Assembly: GCF_000009625.1 (NCBI RefSeq)
Contig: NC_002678.2
Location: forward strand, 62,001 to 126,000
Reading direction: 5' to 3'
Length of the DNA: 64,000 nucleotides
DNA from: Mesorhizobium japonicum MAFF 303099
GTDB taxonomy: Bacteria > Pseudomonadota > Alphaproteobacteria > Rhizobiales > Rhizobiaceae
A program made the position numbers and the translations under genes. Numbering within the stretch: the stretch's first letter is position 1; the number at the start of each line of letters is the position of its first letter. Shown one piece after another: positions 35,644 through 44,279 of the stretch. The notes under the pieces were generated by a model. It made no database searches. It had not been told where the DNA came from and saw nothing but the letters and a program-made list of their open reading frames with translations.

Positions 35644-35876
35644 TGGTCCGGTCCTTTTGTCTATATATAGCGCTTTTCCCCAGGGATTTCTCCCCCTGAT
35701 GCGAAACGCGCATGTCCGCCGTCTGCCGGCGTTCGAAAACGGCCGGCTCTCCATTCCGCGATCTCCCCCAGCATTTGCAGCCTGGGCTTCTCGTGAAGCC
35801 TCTGTCACAACGCGCCGGCGAACCCCGCGGGTCCCTCAAATCTGATTTTTTCGATTCCCTCACTCGAGGGAAATTC

Positions 35877-35921
35877 ACACTATCTAGCGTCGAACCTACC
35901 TGCAAACACTAAATATAGTAT
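35877..35921 (-). promoter_or_regulatory. NrdR box (strong) with a weaker partner
   Basis: ACACTAAATATAGTAT (35906-35921) matches 14 of 16 positions of the NrdR consensus ACACWATATATWGTGT. A weaker match starts at 35877 (ACACTATCTAGC), 29 nt away start to start, close to the usual spacing of about 31. The AT-rich stretch around 35905-35935 probably holds the nrdJ promoter. NrdR is the nucleotide-sensing repressor of ribonucleotide reductase genes. No cobalamin-riboswitch box was found in the leader. Confidence 0.6.
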
Positions 35922-35929
35922 TAACAGAC

Positions 35930-36314
35930 AATTTATTCCAGTCCGACAATTCTCCCTTTCGTCGCCCCACCACCCCAAGATCCCAACGCTTCCGCCGGCC
36001 TCGTAAACGGGCGGAAATGCGGGCAAAACGCACATAATCCGGGAAAAAGACCGGGCTCAGAACTTTCCGGTCGCGCTCTCAACAGGAGCACATGGCCTAT
36101 AAAAGGCGACTCGTTTTGCGCCGTCAAGGATTCGTTTGCGTAGCTTTTGTGACCCCAACATCTTGTGTGCCACACATGTGGATAACGGGGATAGAAATGC
36201 GCCGCCGCGATTGCCGTTTCGAACGGTGGATCTGCGGCCTTTGACCGCCGGGAGGCGTCGATCGTGAGCAATCTGGTCGGCCTCGAAAAACCTGTCGGGC
36301 CGATATGCCAGATA
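35930..36314. other. Non-coding stretch between nrdJ promoter and PilZ gene
   Basis: About 385 nt follow the stop of the PilZ gene. Open frames here are short, proline/arginine-rich and on both strands, with no ribosome binding site, and read as antisense or random. I see no clear terminator or repeat. A GTG-started plus-strand frame at 36264 behind GGGAGG runs antisense through the PilZ gene and was not accepted. Confidence 0.5.
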
Positions 36315-36626
36315 TCAGCCGTAATGCAGCTTCGGCTTCGGCTCGGTGCCGGTGAACTGCACGCCGACCCGGTCGTTGCGGCGCCAGCGGACCTCGCAGC
36401 GATAGGCGACGCCGTCGAGCGGCACATAAAGCAGGAAACGATCGGGCACCCGCGCCTCGATCGGTATTTTCAATTCGGCGCCGCCCGCATGCTGGTTGCG
36501 CAGCGTCACGGCGATTTCCGAGTTTTGAATCCCGGTGATAACGGTTCCACCCTTGAGCACGCGTGGACGGTGCTCGCGCTCGGGCTCGCCGGTATGTTGC
36601 TGAATTGGGTCTACAGGATTCGCCAT
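36315..36626 (-). CDS. PilZ domain protein
   Basis: This 103-residue protein consists mostly of one PilZ domain. It starts with a short basic segment (REHRPRVLKGG, where the first Arg residues of the c-di-GMP RxxxR motif would lie). It continues with NSEIAVTLRNQHAGGAEL and ends with CEVRWRRNDRVGVQF, the typical closing strand. The second motif reads NQHAGGA rather than the canonical DxSxxG, so c-di-GMP binding is doubtful. It probably acts as a small cytosolic adaptor. The start is ATG at 36626. Confidence 0.82.
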   Translation of the reverse strand: MANPVDPIQQHTGEPEREHRPRVLKGGTVITGIQNSEIAVTLRNQHAGGAELKIPIEARVPDRFLLYVPLDGVAYRCEVRWRRNDRVGVQFTGTEPKPKLHYG

Positions 36627-36724
36627 CGATCAAACGCCAGATTGGTCGATTCTTAGCGAAGAAGGATTAGCAAACCTTTCATGCTCGACACATCACAGGG
36701 TTGTTAATATGCCCTGGAGGTCAC

Positions 36725-37213
36725 CTAGGAGAATCTGTGCGGGTCGGCGCAGAAATAGGCGATGATCTGGCAAAGGTCCGGCTCATTGATCATGCGCACG
36801 GCTTCGCTGGAACTCACCCACTTGCGGGTGCGGGAGTGCTTTTCCTTCCAGCGGTCGGCGATCTTGTCGACGTGCAGCGGAAACACCAGCACCTCGCAGG
36901 GCACTTCTTCACCCGAAGCCAGAACCTTGGCATAGAAGTAGCGGCCGGCTTCGAGATGCGAGACGGTTCCGCGCAATCCGGCTTCCTCGCCGGCTTCTCG
37001 CGCCGCCGCCTCGCAGAGCGGCTCCTTGGCTTCTGGCCAACCCTTCGGCAACACCCAGCGGCCCGTGTCGCGGCTGGTGATCAGCATGATCTCGACGCCA
37101 TTACCGGTATCGCGCCAGGGCAGCGCGGCAACCTGCAGACGGCACGGCGCGGTGCCGAAGAGTCGCCGGACCCTTTCGGCCAGATGGTTGTGCGTCGTTG
37201 GCCTTGTCAACAT
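36725..37213 (-). CDS. Nudix hydrolase (diphosphoinositol-polyphosphate type)
   Basis: This 162-residue protein has a complete Nudix box, GWPEAKEPLCEAAAREAGEE-AG, near residue 58-79. The N-terminal QVAALPWRDTGNGVEIMLITSR and GRWVLPKGWP resemble DIPP/Ap4A-type Nudix enzymes. It should hydrolyse a nucleoside- or inositol-diphosphate-type substrate in the cytosol with magnesium. The exact substrate is not predictable. It is a single gene with 98 nt to the PilZ gene. Confidence 0.9.
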   Translation of the reverse strand: MLTRPTTHNHLAERVRRLFGTAPCRLQVAALPWRDTGNGVEIMLITSRDTGRWVLPKGWPEAKEPLCEAAAREAGEEAGLRGTVSHLEAGRYFYAKVLASGEEVPCEVLVFPLHVDKIADRWKEKHSRTRKWVSSSEAVRMINEPDLCQIIAYFCADPHRFS

Positions 37214-37423
37214 CGGAGAAGCTAGCCCCAGCCTCCAGAATCGTTTGCCGCCTTACGAATCTTACGGCTAATTCTGACCAATAAAAGTAAAAACTTTGAT
37301 CAGCCTGGCCGATTCCCGCCAATAGAGGTCGATTTCACAGGATATCCTGCCCCAGGGAGCCGTCCACGGAAGCAAATATTGTCGTCGGTGGCTGCTTAGT
37401 TGGAAAAAGCGGCGTGTCGCGAA

Positions 37424-37924
37424 TCAGCCGGCGTGGTCGTCGGCGATCGGCTTCTGGTAGGTGAAGCCCATGTCCCAGGGGAAATAGATCCAGGTATCCT
37501 GGCTGACCTCGGTGACGAAAGTATCGACCAGCGGCCGGCCCTTCGGCTTGGCGTAGACGGTGGCGAAATGCGCCTTGGGCATCATTGCGCGCACGATGCC
37601 GGCGGTCTTGCCGGTGTCGGTCAGGTCGTCGATGATCAGCACGCCGGCGCCGTCGTCGGCGAGCAGTGCGGGCGTTATCTCCTTCAGCACCTGCAACTGC
37701 CCCTGGCTGGTGTAGTCGTGGTAGGAGGCGACACAGACCGTCTCGATGACGCGGATGCCGAGTTCGCGCGCGATGATCGCCGCCGGAACCAGCCCGCCGC
37801 GCGTGATGCAGACGATCGCCTTCCATTGCCCCTTGTTGGCGCCTGAAAGCCGCCAGGAAAGCGCGCGGGCGTCACGATGGAACTGGTCCCAGGAGACCGG
37901 AAAGGCTTTTTCGGGAAGGGACAT
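37424..37924 (-). CDS. gpt: Xanthine-guanine phosphoribosyltransferase
   Basis: This 166-residue type I phosphoribosyltransferase has the PRPP-binding motif [14 protein letters not shown] near residue 95, [21 protein letters not shown] near 38 and a C-terminal [10 protein letters not shown]. It salvages xanthine and guanine to XMP and GMP. The length and motifs match Gpt (about 150-165 residues). ATG at 37924 gives [18 protein letters not shown], the family start; the alternative ATG 21 nt upstream is less likely. The gene stands alone. Confidence 0.9.
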   Translation of the reverse strand: MSLPEKAFPVSWDQFHRDARALSWRLSGANKGQWKAIVCITRGGLVPAAIIARELGIRVIETVCVASYHDYTSQGQLQVLKEITPALLADDGAGVLIIDDLTDTGKTAGIVRAMMPKAHFATVYAKPKGRPLVDTFVTEVSQDTWIYFPWDMGFTYQKPIADDHAG

Positions 37925-38040
37925 TTTTCGCGCACTCCGCAGCACGCGAAGACCGCGTGCACAAAAACAGGGGAATGCGCGCGGAATTAACTGGAAAGCC
38001 TCGGCTTTGGCAAGGGCGGCTGGCAGCGATGGCTGTGGAC

Positions 38041-38874
38041 TTATCGCGACAGGAAGGCCGCCACCTGTGCTGTACGCAGCACCGTGCGCGTCACTCCGCC
38101 GAACAGCAGCTGGCGCAGCCAGGAGTGGCTGTAGGCGCCAAGCACCAGCAGATCGGCGCCGGTCTCGGCGACCCGGTTCTGGATCATGTCGTCGACCGAG
38201 GTGCCGCCCGATTTCTGCACCGAGACGCTGACATTGGCGCCGTGGCGTGACAGCGCCGACGCGATTTCGGCGCCGGCGGCCTCCGGGCTTTCGTCGAACG
38301 TATCGGGCGGATCGATGACCAATATGTCGGTCTTCTCGGCCTCGATGATGAAGGGCAGGGCGTCGAAGGCGGCGCGGGCGGCCTCCTTGCTGCCGTTCCA
38401 GGCGAGCAGCACGCGTTTGAACGTGGTGACCAGCGGACCGGCACTCGGCACCACCAGCACCGGCCGGCCGGCGTCATAGACCAGCGTGTCGACATCGGCG
38501 CTCGGATCGCCGCCGGTTTCGCGCTGGGCGGCAATGATAAGATCGGCGGCGCGCACGCTTGAAATGCCGGTCAACGCGCTGTCGCCGGAGAAGCTCTCCA
38601 GGCTGCGCCACTCGAAAGAGAGGCCGGAATCCTCGATGCGCCTGAGGAAGACGGCCTGCAGCTTGTCGGCCCGCTCCCGGCTCATGTCGGCCGAGACCTG
38701 CAGGAACTCGGTATCGGGAAAGCCGGTCGCCGACGTGTAGGGCACCGGAAGCGCCTCGGCATGGATGCCGATCAGATGGCCCTGGAAGCGGTTGGCGAGC
38801 GGAATGGCGCAGTCGAGCACGCGCTCGGCGTCCTGCTCGTTCTGCAGAATGGCAACGATGGTCTTGAAGCGCAT
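38041..38874 (-). CDS. Tandem universal stress protein
   Basis: This 277-residue protein is made of two Usp domains. The first starts [20 protein letters not shown]. The second starts [17 protein letters not shown] near residue 150 and ends with the nucleotide-binding loop [21 protein letters not shown], whose G-x2-GAYSH-type glycines are intact. This suggests ATP binding in the second domain only. Such proteins support survival under starvation, hypoxia or oxidative stress. No FNR box was seen upstream. Confidence 0.88.
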   Translation of the reverse strand: MRFKTIVAILQNEQDAERVLDCAIPLANRFQGHLIGIHAEALPVPYTSATGFPDTEFLQVSADMSRERADKLQAVFLRRIEDSGLSFEWRSLESFSGDSALTGISSVRAADLIIAAQRETGGDPSADVDTLVYDAGRPVLVVPSAGPLVTTFKRVLLAWNGSKEAARAAFDALPFIIEAEKTDILVIDPPDTFDESPEAAGAEIASALSRHGANVSVSVQKSGGTSVDDMIQNRVAETGADLLVLGAYSHSWLRQLLFGGVTRTVLRTAQVAAFLSR

Positions 38875-38956
38875 GGTGATCCCTCAATCTGGCGAGTGTT
38901 TGAACTCGCGTGAAAGCAACGCCGGCGCGCCACGCTTTGTTCCGGCCTGGACCCGC

Positions 38957-39700
38957 TCAGCTCGCCTTGGCGGCGAACCCCGCCACCATTGCCTCGACAT
39001 CGGCGCGCGCGGCGTCCAGCGCTTCCTGGCTGCGGGCGCGAACGACCAGTTCGGTCCAGAACTTGCCGTCGCCATACTTTGGATAGGAGCCGATGATCGT
39101 GTCCGGATGCGCTTTCTGGATCTCACCCAACGGTCCACCGACAAGGCCTTCGCCGAACGGACAGTGCACGGTCGCCGACAGCATCTTCGTGCCCGTCTTC
39201 AGCGTCGGCACGACATTGTCGAGCATGGCCTGGAAGATCGAGGGCACGCCGGCCATGACGTGGACGTTGCCGATGCGAAAGCCGGGCGCCACGGACACCG
39301 GATTGTCGATAAGGTCGGCGCCGCGCGGCATTCGCGCCATGCGCTTGCGCGCCTCGGTGTATTCGATGCCGCGCGCCGCATAGCTTGCCTCCAGCAGCGC
39401 ATAGGCCTTGGCATCGTATTCGCAGGGCACGCCGAATGCCTTGGCAACCGAATCGGCGGTGATGTCGTCATGGGTCGGGCCGATGCCGCCGGTGGTGAAC
39501 ACATAGGTGTAGCGCGCACGCACGGCGTTCACCGCCGCGATGATCTCGTCTTCTTCGTCGGGAACAATGCGCACTTCCTTCAGGTCGATGCCGATGGCCG
39601 TCATCATGTCGGCGAGGTGGCCGATATTCTTGTCCTTGGTGCGGCCGGAGAGAATCTCATCGCCGATGACGAGCATGGCGGCGGTAACGATTTCGGTCAT
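38957..39700 (-). CDS. CinA-like molybdopterin-binding domain protein
   Basis: This 247-residue protein corresponds to the N-terminal MoCF/COG1058 part of CinA. Visible motifs are AAMLVIGDEILSGRTKDKN near residue 7, VFTTGGIGPTHDDIT near 68 and NVHVMAGVPSIFQAML near 150. The C-terminal amidase domain of full CinA is absent, so this is the ADP-ribose/NAD-recycling-type half or a molybdopterin-binding relative. ATG at 39700 is the family start. It ends 82 nt before the Usp gene on the same strand. Confidence 0.87.
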   Translation of the reverse strand: MTEIVTAAMLVIGDEILSGRTKDKNIGHLADMMTAIGIDLKEVRIVPDEEDEIIAAVNAVRARYTYVFTTGGIGPTHDDITADSVAKAFGVPCEYDAKAYALLEASYAARGIEYTEARKRMARMPRGADLIDNPVSVAPGFRIGNVHVMAGVPSIFQAMLDNVVPTLKTGTKMLSATVHCPFGEGLVGGPLGEIQKAHPDTIIGSYPKYGDGKFWTELVVRARSQEALDAARADVEAMVAGFAAKAS

Positions 39701-39863
39701 GGAGGGCTCCGGCAGGACGGGTTGCCTGAGATAGCGCGGCGCGTGGCTGTCGGCAATGCCGCCAGGCGGTGAACAATCCATGCCTGGACGCGCCCGTTTC
39801 GAAGCGAGGTTGCAGCATGACCGGATGCGGGTAAGCTCAAACGGGTTCTGGTCCGGGTGAACA

Positions 39864-40868
39864 ATGCTGATATCGATCCTGTCATGGCTGCTGGCCGTGC
39901 TGTTCCTGCTGGCGGTCCTGGGGATCGCCTGCCTGGCGCTGGCGACGCTTTGGATCGCCATGAAAGCCCAAGCACTGGTGCCGCCGGTCGGAAAATTCAT
40001 CGAGATCGACGGCAACCGCATCCACTATGTCGATGTGGGCGAGGGGCGGCCGATCGTCTTCCTGCACGGGCTTGGCGCGCAACTCCATCACTTCCGGCGC
40101 ACTTTGTTCGGACATTTCGGCCCGGGTTATCGCCTGATCGCGCTCGATCGTCCGGGATCGGGCTATTCGACGCGCGCGAGCGGCACCACCGGCCGCTTGC
40201 CTGAACAGGCGGCGCTGGTGCGCCGCTTCATCGAAAAATTGCAACTGGAAAGGCCGCTGGTCGTGGGCCACTCGCTGGGTGGCGCCGTCACATTGACCCT
40301 GGCCGTGGAACATCCCGAGGCAATTTCGGGCATCGCCTTGCTGGCGCCGCTGACGCATCTGGAAACCAGGGCGCGGCAAAGATTTGACCTGCTGTACATC
40401 CCCTCCCGCGTGCAGCGCTGGATCATGGCCTATACCGTGGCGATACCCCTGAGCCTGCGCTATGCGCGGCCGACAATGGAATTCATCTTCGCGCCGCAGG
40501 CTTTTCCGACGGACTACATGGTCGAAGGCGGCGGCTGGCTCGGGCTGCGACCAGTCCATTTCCAGGCGACATCGGCCGATGTCGTGGCCGTCGAAGAGGA
40601 TCTCGGCCGCATCGAGCAGCGCTACGGCGAGATTGTCATGCCTGCCGGCATCCTCTTCGGAACCGCCGACCGTGTCATCGACATCCGCATCCATGGCGAG
40701 CCGATGCGAGGCAAGATCGCGGGGCTCGATTTTGAACCCGTCGACGGCGTCGGCCATATGCCGCAGTTCGTCGAACCCAAGCGGGTGATTGGCTTCATCG
40801 AGCGGATTGCCGTCCGCGCGTTTCCATCACCGCAGCCTCACGACAATTTCAATGAACCAACCGGCTGA
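39864..40868 (+). CDS. Membrane-anchored alpha/beta hydrolase
   Basis: This 334-residue protein has an N-terminal transmembrane anchor (residues about 3-33). It then has an alpha/beta-hydrolase core with the oxyanion motif FLHGLGAQLHH near residue 67, nucleophile elbow VVGHSLGGA near 133, a probable Asp in GTADRVID near 270, and His in GVGHMPQF near 300. It is an esterase, lipase or haloalkane-type hydrolase at the inner membrane with unknown substrate. The small secreted-protein gene follows 55 nt later. Confidence 0.88.
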   Translation: MLISILSWLLAVLFLLAVLGIACLALATLWIAMKAQALVPPVGKFIEIDGNRIHYVDVGEGRPIVFLHGLGAQLHHFRRTLFGHFGPGYRLIALDRPGSGYSTRASGTTGRLPEQAALVRRFIEKLQLERPLVVGHSLGGAVTLTLAVEHPEAISGIALLAPLTHLETRARQRFDLLYIPSRVQRWIMAYTVAIPLSLRYARPTMEFIFAPQAFPTDYMVEGGGWLGLRPVHFQATSADVVAVEEDLGRIEQRYGEIVMPAGILFGTADRVIDIRIHGEPMRGKIAGLDFEPVDGVGHMPQFVEPKRVIGFIERIAVRAFPSPQPHDNFNEPTG

Positions 40869-40923
40869 CTGCCGGGTTTACCCCGTGTCGCACCCCAAGG
40901 CGACCAAGACACGGAGTAATGCA

Positions 40924-41208
40924 ATGTACAGGAGATTTCTTGCAGCATCGGTTCTGACGATCGGTCTCGCCACATCGGCGATGGCGCAATCGTCCGACGG
41001 CGCATATTCCAACCGTCACAACTGGTGGCCATTCGGCAACGAACAGTCCTCAGGCGTCGACCAGAACACGACCGGTAGCATCAATGGCGACCGCTCTGGG
41101 CTGGACAGCCTTGGCAATTCGGGTCCTGCCGGCCCGTGTGCATACGGCACAGCGGGTCCTGATGCGAATGCTCAGGGCAATGTGAACGACCAGTATTGCG
41201 GCAAATAA
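40924..41208 (+). CDS. Small secreted protein, 94 residues
   Basis: A signal peptide (MYRRFLAASVLTIGLA, cleavage after SAMA near residue 21) is followed by a short Gly/Asn/Ser-rich mature region with two Cys near the C-terminus (GPCAYGTAG and DQYCGK) that could form a disulfide. No family is recognised. The ATG at 40924 begins the signal peptide; an upstream in-frame start inside the hydrolase gene was rejected. It is probably periplasmic. Confidence 0.72.
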   Translation: MYRRFLAASVLTIGLATSAMAQSSDGAYSNRHNWWPFGNEQSSGVDQNTTGSINGDRSGLDSLGNSGPAGPCAYGTAGPDANAQGNVNDQYCGK

Positions 41209-41310
41209 TTCAGCCACCGGGCAGCCGTCGACCGTGGGACGTCGTCTCTCCTGACGTCCGCGGCCGGCGCCCTGCCTCAGTCTGTTGGCAAGTTCTCTTC
41301 TTCGGAAAGT

Positions 41311-41550
41311 CTATTCGGACACTTCGGTCTGCGGCCGGTCGCGGCCATCGGCCAGTTCCTCGTGCCATTTGCCGTCGGCATCCTCATATTGGATACCGTC
41401 CGTCGCGCCTGCCACCTGCTGCTCGGCCGAGGCGATCTCGGCGGCGCGCAACGCATCCTGATGGGTGGGAAATGTCTCCGAGAAGGTCGAACCGACCTTA
41501 TAGGCCCAGCCGCCGTCATGCTCGACGATCTTGTAAGTCAGCTTCGCCAT
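41311..41550 (-). CDS. DUF2188-type small protein
   Basis: This 79-residue protein starts MAKLTYKIVEHDGGWAYKVG and contains ETFPTHQDALRAAEIASAEQ, the pattern of DUF2188 (a short sheet with a helix, function unknown, often stress-linked). GGAGG ahead of the ATG at 41550 is a good ribosome binding site. It follows the DUF982 gene on the same strand by 29 nt, so the two form a small operon. Confidence 0.8.
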   Translation of the reverse strand: MAKLTYKIVEHDGGWAYKVGSTFSETFPTHQDALRAAEIASAEQQVAGATDGIQYEDADGKWHEELADGRDRPQTEVSE

Positions 41551-41579
41551 AAAAACCTCCGGTTGAAAGGTCCGCCTGC

Positions 41580-41855
41580 TCAATGCAGCCGGTCGTCGGA
41601 TAGCTTGTCGTCGGGCACCAGCACTTCCGATTCCCTGGCGGCCTCGATCAATGCCCGTCGCGCCTCCGCTGTCGAACGATAACCTTCCAGCACTTTGAGG
41701 CAAGTGTCGAGGGCATCACGATGACGCGGGCCGCGATTGAGCGGCCAGACCGTCATCAGACACTCCGCTGCTTCCTGGGTGCTGCGGATATGGCGATATT
41801 TGCCGACATGGCCGAGTTCGACCACGACCGGCGTTTCAAAAGGTTTGTTGTCCAT
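41580..41855 (-). CDS. DUF982 family protein
   Basis: This 91-residue protein matches DUF982: FETPVVVELGHVGKYRHI, then STQEAAECLMTVWPLNRGP and a helix HRDALDTCLKVLEG. It is a rhizobial family of unknown function, cytosolic. The ATG at 41855 is the family start. DUF2188 follows 29 nt later; a hairpin upstream separates it from the SH3-domain gene. Confidence 0.82.
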   Translation of the reverse strand: MDNKPFETPVVVELGHVGKYRHIRSTQEAAECLMTVWPLNRGPRHRDALDTCLKVLEGYRSTAEARRALIEAARESEVLVPDDKLSDDRLH

Positions 41856-41920
41856 CATGGCCGCAACGCAAAGCAGCCAATTTGGTTGCAAAAGTGGCCC
41901 GAAACCTGCGCCCAAAAGTC

Positions 41921-41944
41921 GCGTCGCGTTTTGCGACGCTTTTT
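41921..41944. terminator. GCGTCGC/GCGACGC hairpin
   Basis: GCGTCGC (41921-41927) and GCGACGC (41933-41939) form a 7-bp stem. On the plus strand five T follow directly; on the minus strand TTTT follows after three bases. It lies 19 nt after the stop of the minus-strand SH3-domain gene, which it probably terminates. Confidence 0.6.
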
Positions 41945-41962
41945 AGCTGACATGCATCGGCG

Positions 41963-42280
41963 TCAGTAGCGGCAGTCGTTGCGCAGCCAGCGTGCATTCG
42001 CCCAGCCGGTCGAGCCGCCGATTTCGACCTGATACCAGTTGCCGCGGCGGTCGAAAATCTCGACGTGATCACCATTGAACAGCTGGCCGATCATCCGCGA
42101 TGACGAGTTCGGCCGTGTCCGCACGGCGAGAAAGCCACTACCGGTCGCCAGATTGTAGCGGCCGGACAGGCCGTGCACCGTCCCCTCGCAATATTGCGCG
42201 ACGCCCGGCGTCGATGCGCCGAGCCAAAAGCCGGCGACAGTCACAAGCATCGCAGCCGGCAAGAATGCCCTGAATGACAT
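41963..42280 (-). CDS. Secreted bacterial SH3-domain protein
   Basis: This 105-residue protein has a signal peptide (MSFRAFLPAAMLVTVAG, cleavage near TPGVAQ). One bacterial SH3 (SH3b) domain follows: GFLAVRTRPNSSSRMIG, then VEIFDRRGNWYQVEI and GWANARWL. Two Cys at the ends of the mature region may form a disulfide. Such domains usually bind peptidoglycan in the periplasm. The ATG at 42280 is preferred over an upstream start without a signal sequence. Confidence 0.85.
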   Translation of the reverse strand: MSFRAFLPAAMLVTVAGFWLGASTPGVAQYCEGTVHGLSGRYNLATGSGFLAVRTRPNSSSRMIGQLFNGDHVEIFDRRGNWYQVEIGGSTGWANARWLRNDCRY

Positions 42281-42407
42281 GATCTTCTCCCAAGCCCGGC
42301 CGCGCCCGCCGCAGCCTGACCCAACGTAACAGTTTGCGACCAGAATTGAAGCGGGCTGTGGCAAACGAGCCGGTCAGGATCGCGCTGGTATCGGGAGAAT
42401 GGGCGGT

Positions 42408-43511
42408 TCAGCCCGCCGCCTTCATCCAGTGCTCCATCGTCGTCACCGAGCGCGCGAGCTGCGGCGCCGGATGGATCTTTTCCTTGAATGTGGCGGCCGC
42501 ACGCCAGCCCCAGCGCGGATCGGCGAGGAAGGCACGCGCCAGTGCCACCATGTCGGCACGGCCCTCGGCGATCACAGCCTCGGCTTGCTGGGGATCGTCG
42601 ATCAGGCCGACCGCGCGGGTCGGGATGCCGGCGCCCTTGCGCACGGCTTCTGCCAGATGCACCTGATAGCCGGGGCCGGTGGGCAATTTCTGTAACGGCG
42701 AATTGCCGCCGCTGGAGCAGCAGAGATAGGCGATGCCCTCGGCCTTCAAGGCCTTCGCCACCTCGATCGCATCCTCGACGTCGAAGCCGCCGTCGACCCA
42801 GTCCTTCACCGACAGCCGGGCGCCGAGCATCAGCTTCGGCACCGCCTTCTTCACCGCCCTGGCGATTTCGACGACAAGACGCATCCGGTTTTCCAGCGAG
42901 CCGCCCCAGCGGTCGGTGCGCTGGTTGGACAGCGGCGACAGGAACTGGAAGATCAGATAGCCGTGTGCTGCGTGCAGTTCGATGAAGTCGAAGCCGGCGC
43001 GTTCGGCCCGCCTTGCCGCTTGGGCGAACCGTTCGATGAGCTGCAGGATCTCTTCCTCATCGAGCGCGCGCGGCACGTTCCAGCCGGTGTCGTAGGCCAT
43101 GGCCGAGGCCGAGACGGTCTGCCAGGGGTCTTCGTTTGGCTGCAGTGGCCCGCCGCCCTCCCAGGGCTTGCGATTTGAGGCCTTGCGGCCGGCGTGCGCC
43201 AACTGGGTGCCGAATTTCGTGCCCGGCGCGGCGACGCGTCGTGCCGCGTCCAGTGTGCGGCGCGCGGCGGCTTCGTTGTCGTCGGAGTAAAGCCCGAGGC
43301 AACCATGGGAGATGCGCCCGCGCCGCTCGACATCGGTCATCTCCACCGTGACCATGCCGGCGCCGGACATGGCCAGGTTCATCCAGTGGTAAAGATGCCA
43401 GTCGCTGGCCGACCCGTCCTCGGCGGAATACTGGCACATCGGCGCCACGGCGATGCGGTTGGGGAAGGTGAGGCCGTCGAGGGTGATCGGCTGGAAAAGC
43501 GATGCAGTCAT
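42408..43511 (-). CDS. Old-yellow-enzyme family NADPH oxidoreductase (YqjM-like)
   Basis: This is a 367-residue FMN-dependent OYE protein. PNRIAVAPMCQYSAEDG near residue 17 carries the Cys of the thermophilic-like/YqjM subgroup. HAAHGYLIFQFLSPLSNQR near residue 180 holds the catalytic His pair region. RWGGSLENRMRL follows near 200, and FMN phosphate contacts lie near SSGGNSP and GRADMVALARAFLADP. It reduces activated alkenes using NAD(P)H. It is divergent from the Nudix gene, with a TATCT-N7-AGATA inverted repeat upstream. Confidence 0.92.
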   Translation of the reverse strand: MTASLFQPITLDGLTFPNRIAVAPMCQYSAEDGSASDWHLYHWMNLAMSGAGMVTVEMTDVERRGRISHGCLGLYSDDNEAAARRTLDAARRVAAPGTKFGTQLAHAGRKASNRKPWEGGGPLQPNEDPWQTVSASAMAYDTGWNVPRALDEEEILQLIERFAQAARRAERAGFDFIELHAAHGYLIFQFLSPLSNQRTDRWGGSLENRMRLVVEIARAVKKAVPKLMLGARLSVKDWVDGGFDVEDAIEVAKALKAEGIAYLCCSSGGNSPLQKLPTGPGYQVHLAEAVRKGAGIPTRAVGLIDDPQQAEAVIAEGRADMVALARAFLADPRWGWRAAATFKEKIHPAPQLARSVTTMEHWMKAAG

Positions 43512-43539
43512 GAAGAGGGCTCCGGGAGAGGGAACGCGT

Positions 43540-43556
43540 TATCTAGGCGACAGATA
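43540..43556. promoter_or_regulatory. TATCT-N7-AGATA inverted repeat
   Basis: TATCT (43540-43544) and AGATA (43552-43556) flank 7 bases, 29 nt upstream of the OYE start codon and in the region shared with the divergent Nudix gene. Spaced half-sites of this kind suit a dimeric repressor (MarR/HxlR type). No regulator gene is adjacent. Confidence 0.25.
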
Positions 43557-43671
43557 TCTTGCATACCACACACGAGAGAGTGAAACGCTTGCTGGACCAA
43601 TCGCTGCCCCAATTGCGCCGGCGCCGTTTCGCGGCTACGCCTGCGCCGGCCGGCAAATACCGAGGTATCCA

Positions 43672-44250
43672 ATGGAAGATCGTATTCGTATCCGTTCGGA
43701 AGAGGTTCTTTCCGACGACTGGGCGGTGCTGAAAAAGACCGTGCTCGACTATCGCCGGCGCGACGGGCAATGGGAGACGCAAATCCGCCAGACCTACGAT
43801 CGCGGCGATGGCGCGGTGATTTTGCCTTACGACCCCCAGCGTTCGACGGTGCTCCTGGTGCGCCAGTTCCGCTATCCCGCCTACGTCACTGGCCACCGCG
43901 AACCGCTGATCGAGGCCTGTGCCGGGCTGCTCGACGAAAACGATCCGGAAACCGCCATCCGCAAGGAAGCCGAGGAAGAGCTCGGCTACCGGCTGAAGGA
44001 TATTGAGCGGCTGTTTTCGCCTTATATGAGCCCGGGCAGCGTCACCGAGCGGCTGTGGTTCTTCATTGCCCGCTATTCGCCCGCCGACCGCATCTCGGCC
44101 GGCGGCGGCGCTCCGGAAGAGGGCGAGGATATCGAGGTTCTGGAAATGCCGCTCGACGAGGCGCTGGCCGGCATCGCCGACGGTCGCATCGTCGATGCCA
44201 AGACGATTATCCTGATCCAGCATCTGAAGCTGAACCCGATGAAGGCCTAG
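43672..44250 (+). CDS. Nudix hydrolase (GDP-mannose/ADP-ribose pyrophosphatase type)
   Basis: This 192-residue protein resembles the NudK/GDP-mannose pyrophosphatase group: an N-terminal beta-strand dimerisation arm (residues 1-45), VLLVRQFRYPAYVTGH near 60, and a Nudix box GLLDENDPETAIRKEAEEEL-G near 85-106. YMSPGSVTERLWFF follows near 120. It should hydrolyse a nucleoside diphosphate sugar with magnesium. The ATG at 43672 has GAGGT with a 6-nt spacer. Confidence 0.9.
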   Translation: MEDRIRIRSEEVLSDDWAVLKKTVLDYRRRDGQWETQIRQTYDRGDGAVILPYDPQRSTVLLVRQFRYPAYVTGHREPLIEACAGLLDENDPETAIRKEAEEELGYRLKDIERLFSPYMSPGSVTERLWFFIARYSPADRISAGGGAPEEGEDIEVLEMPLDEALAGIADGRIVDAKTIILIQHLKLNPMKA

Positions 44251-44279
44251 TCTCTCGAAGCTCGCTGGGTATTGCCTTG

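Noticed and set aside
31975..35670. A 1231-codon open frame on the plus strand opposite nrdJ
   Set aside because: It is a shadow of the nrdJ codon pattern: low-complexity, rich in Gly/Arg/Asp/Leu, with no domain and no ribosome binding site. The minus strand gives a complete NrdJ.
35644..35876. Possible cobalamin riboswitch in the nrdJ leader
   Set aside because: No B12-box or paired cobalamin-aptamer elements were found on the minus strand; only the NrdR box is supported.
36264..36656. GTG-started plus-strand frame behind GGGAGG
   Set aside because: It runs antisense through the PilZ gene, whose domain match is clear; the frame has no domain.
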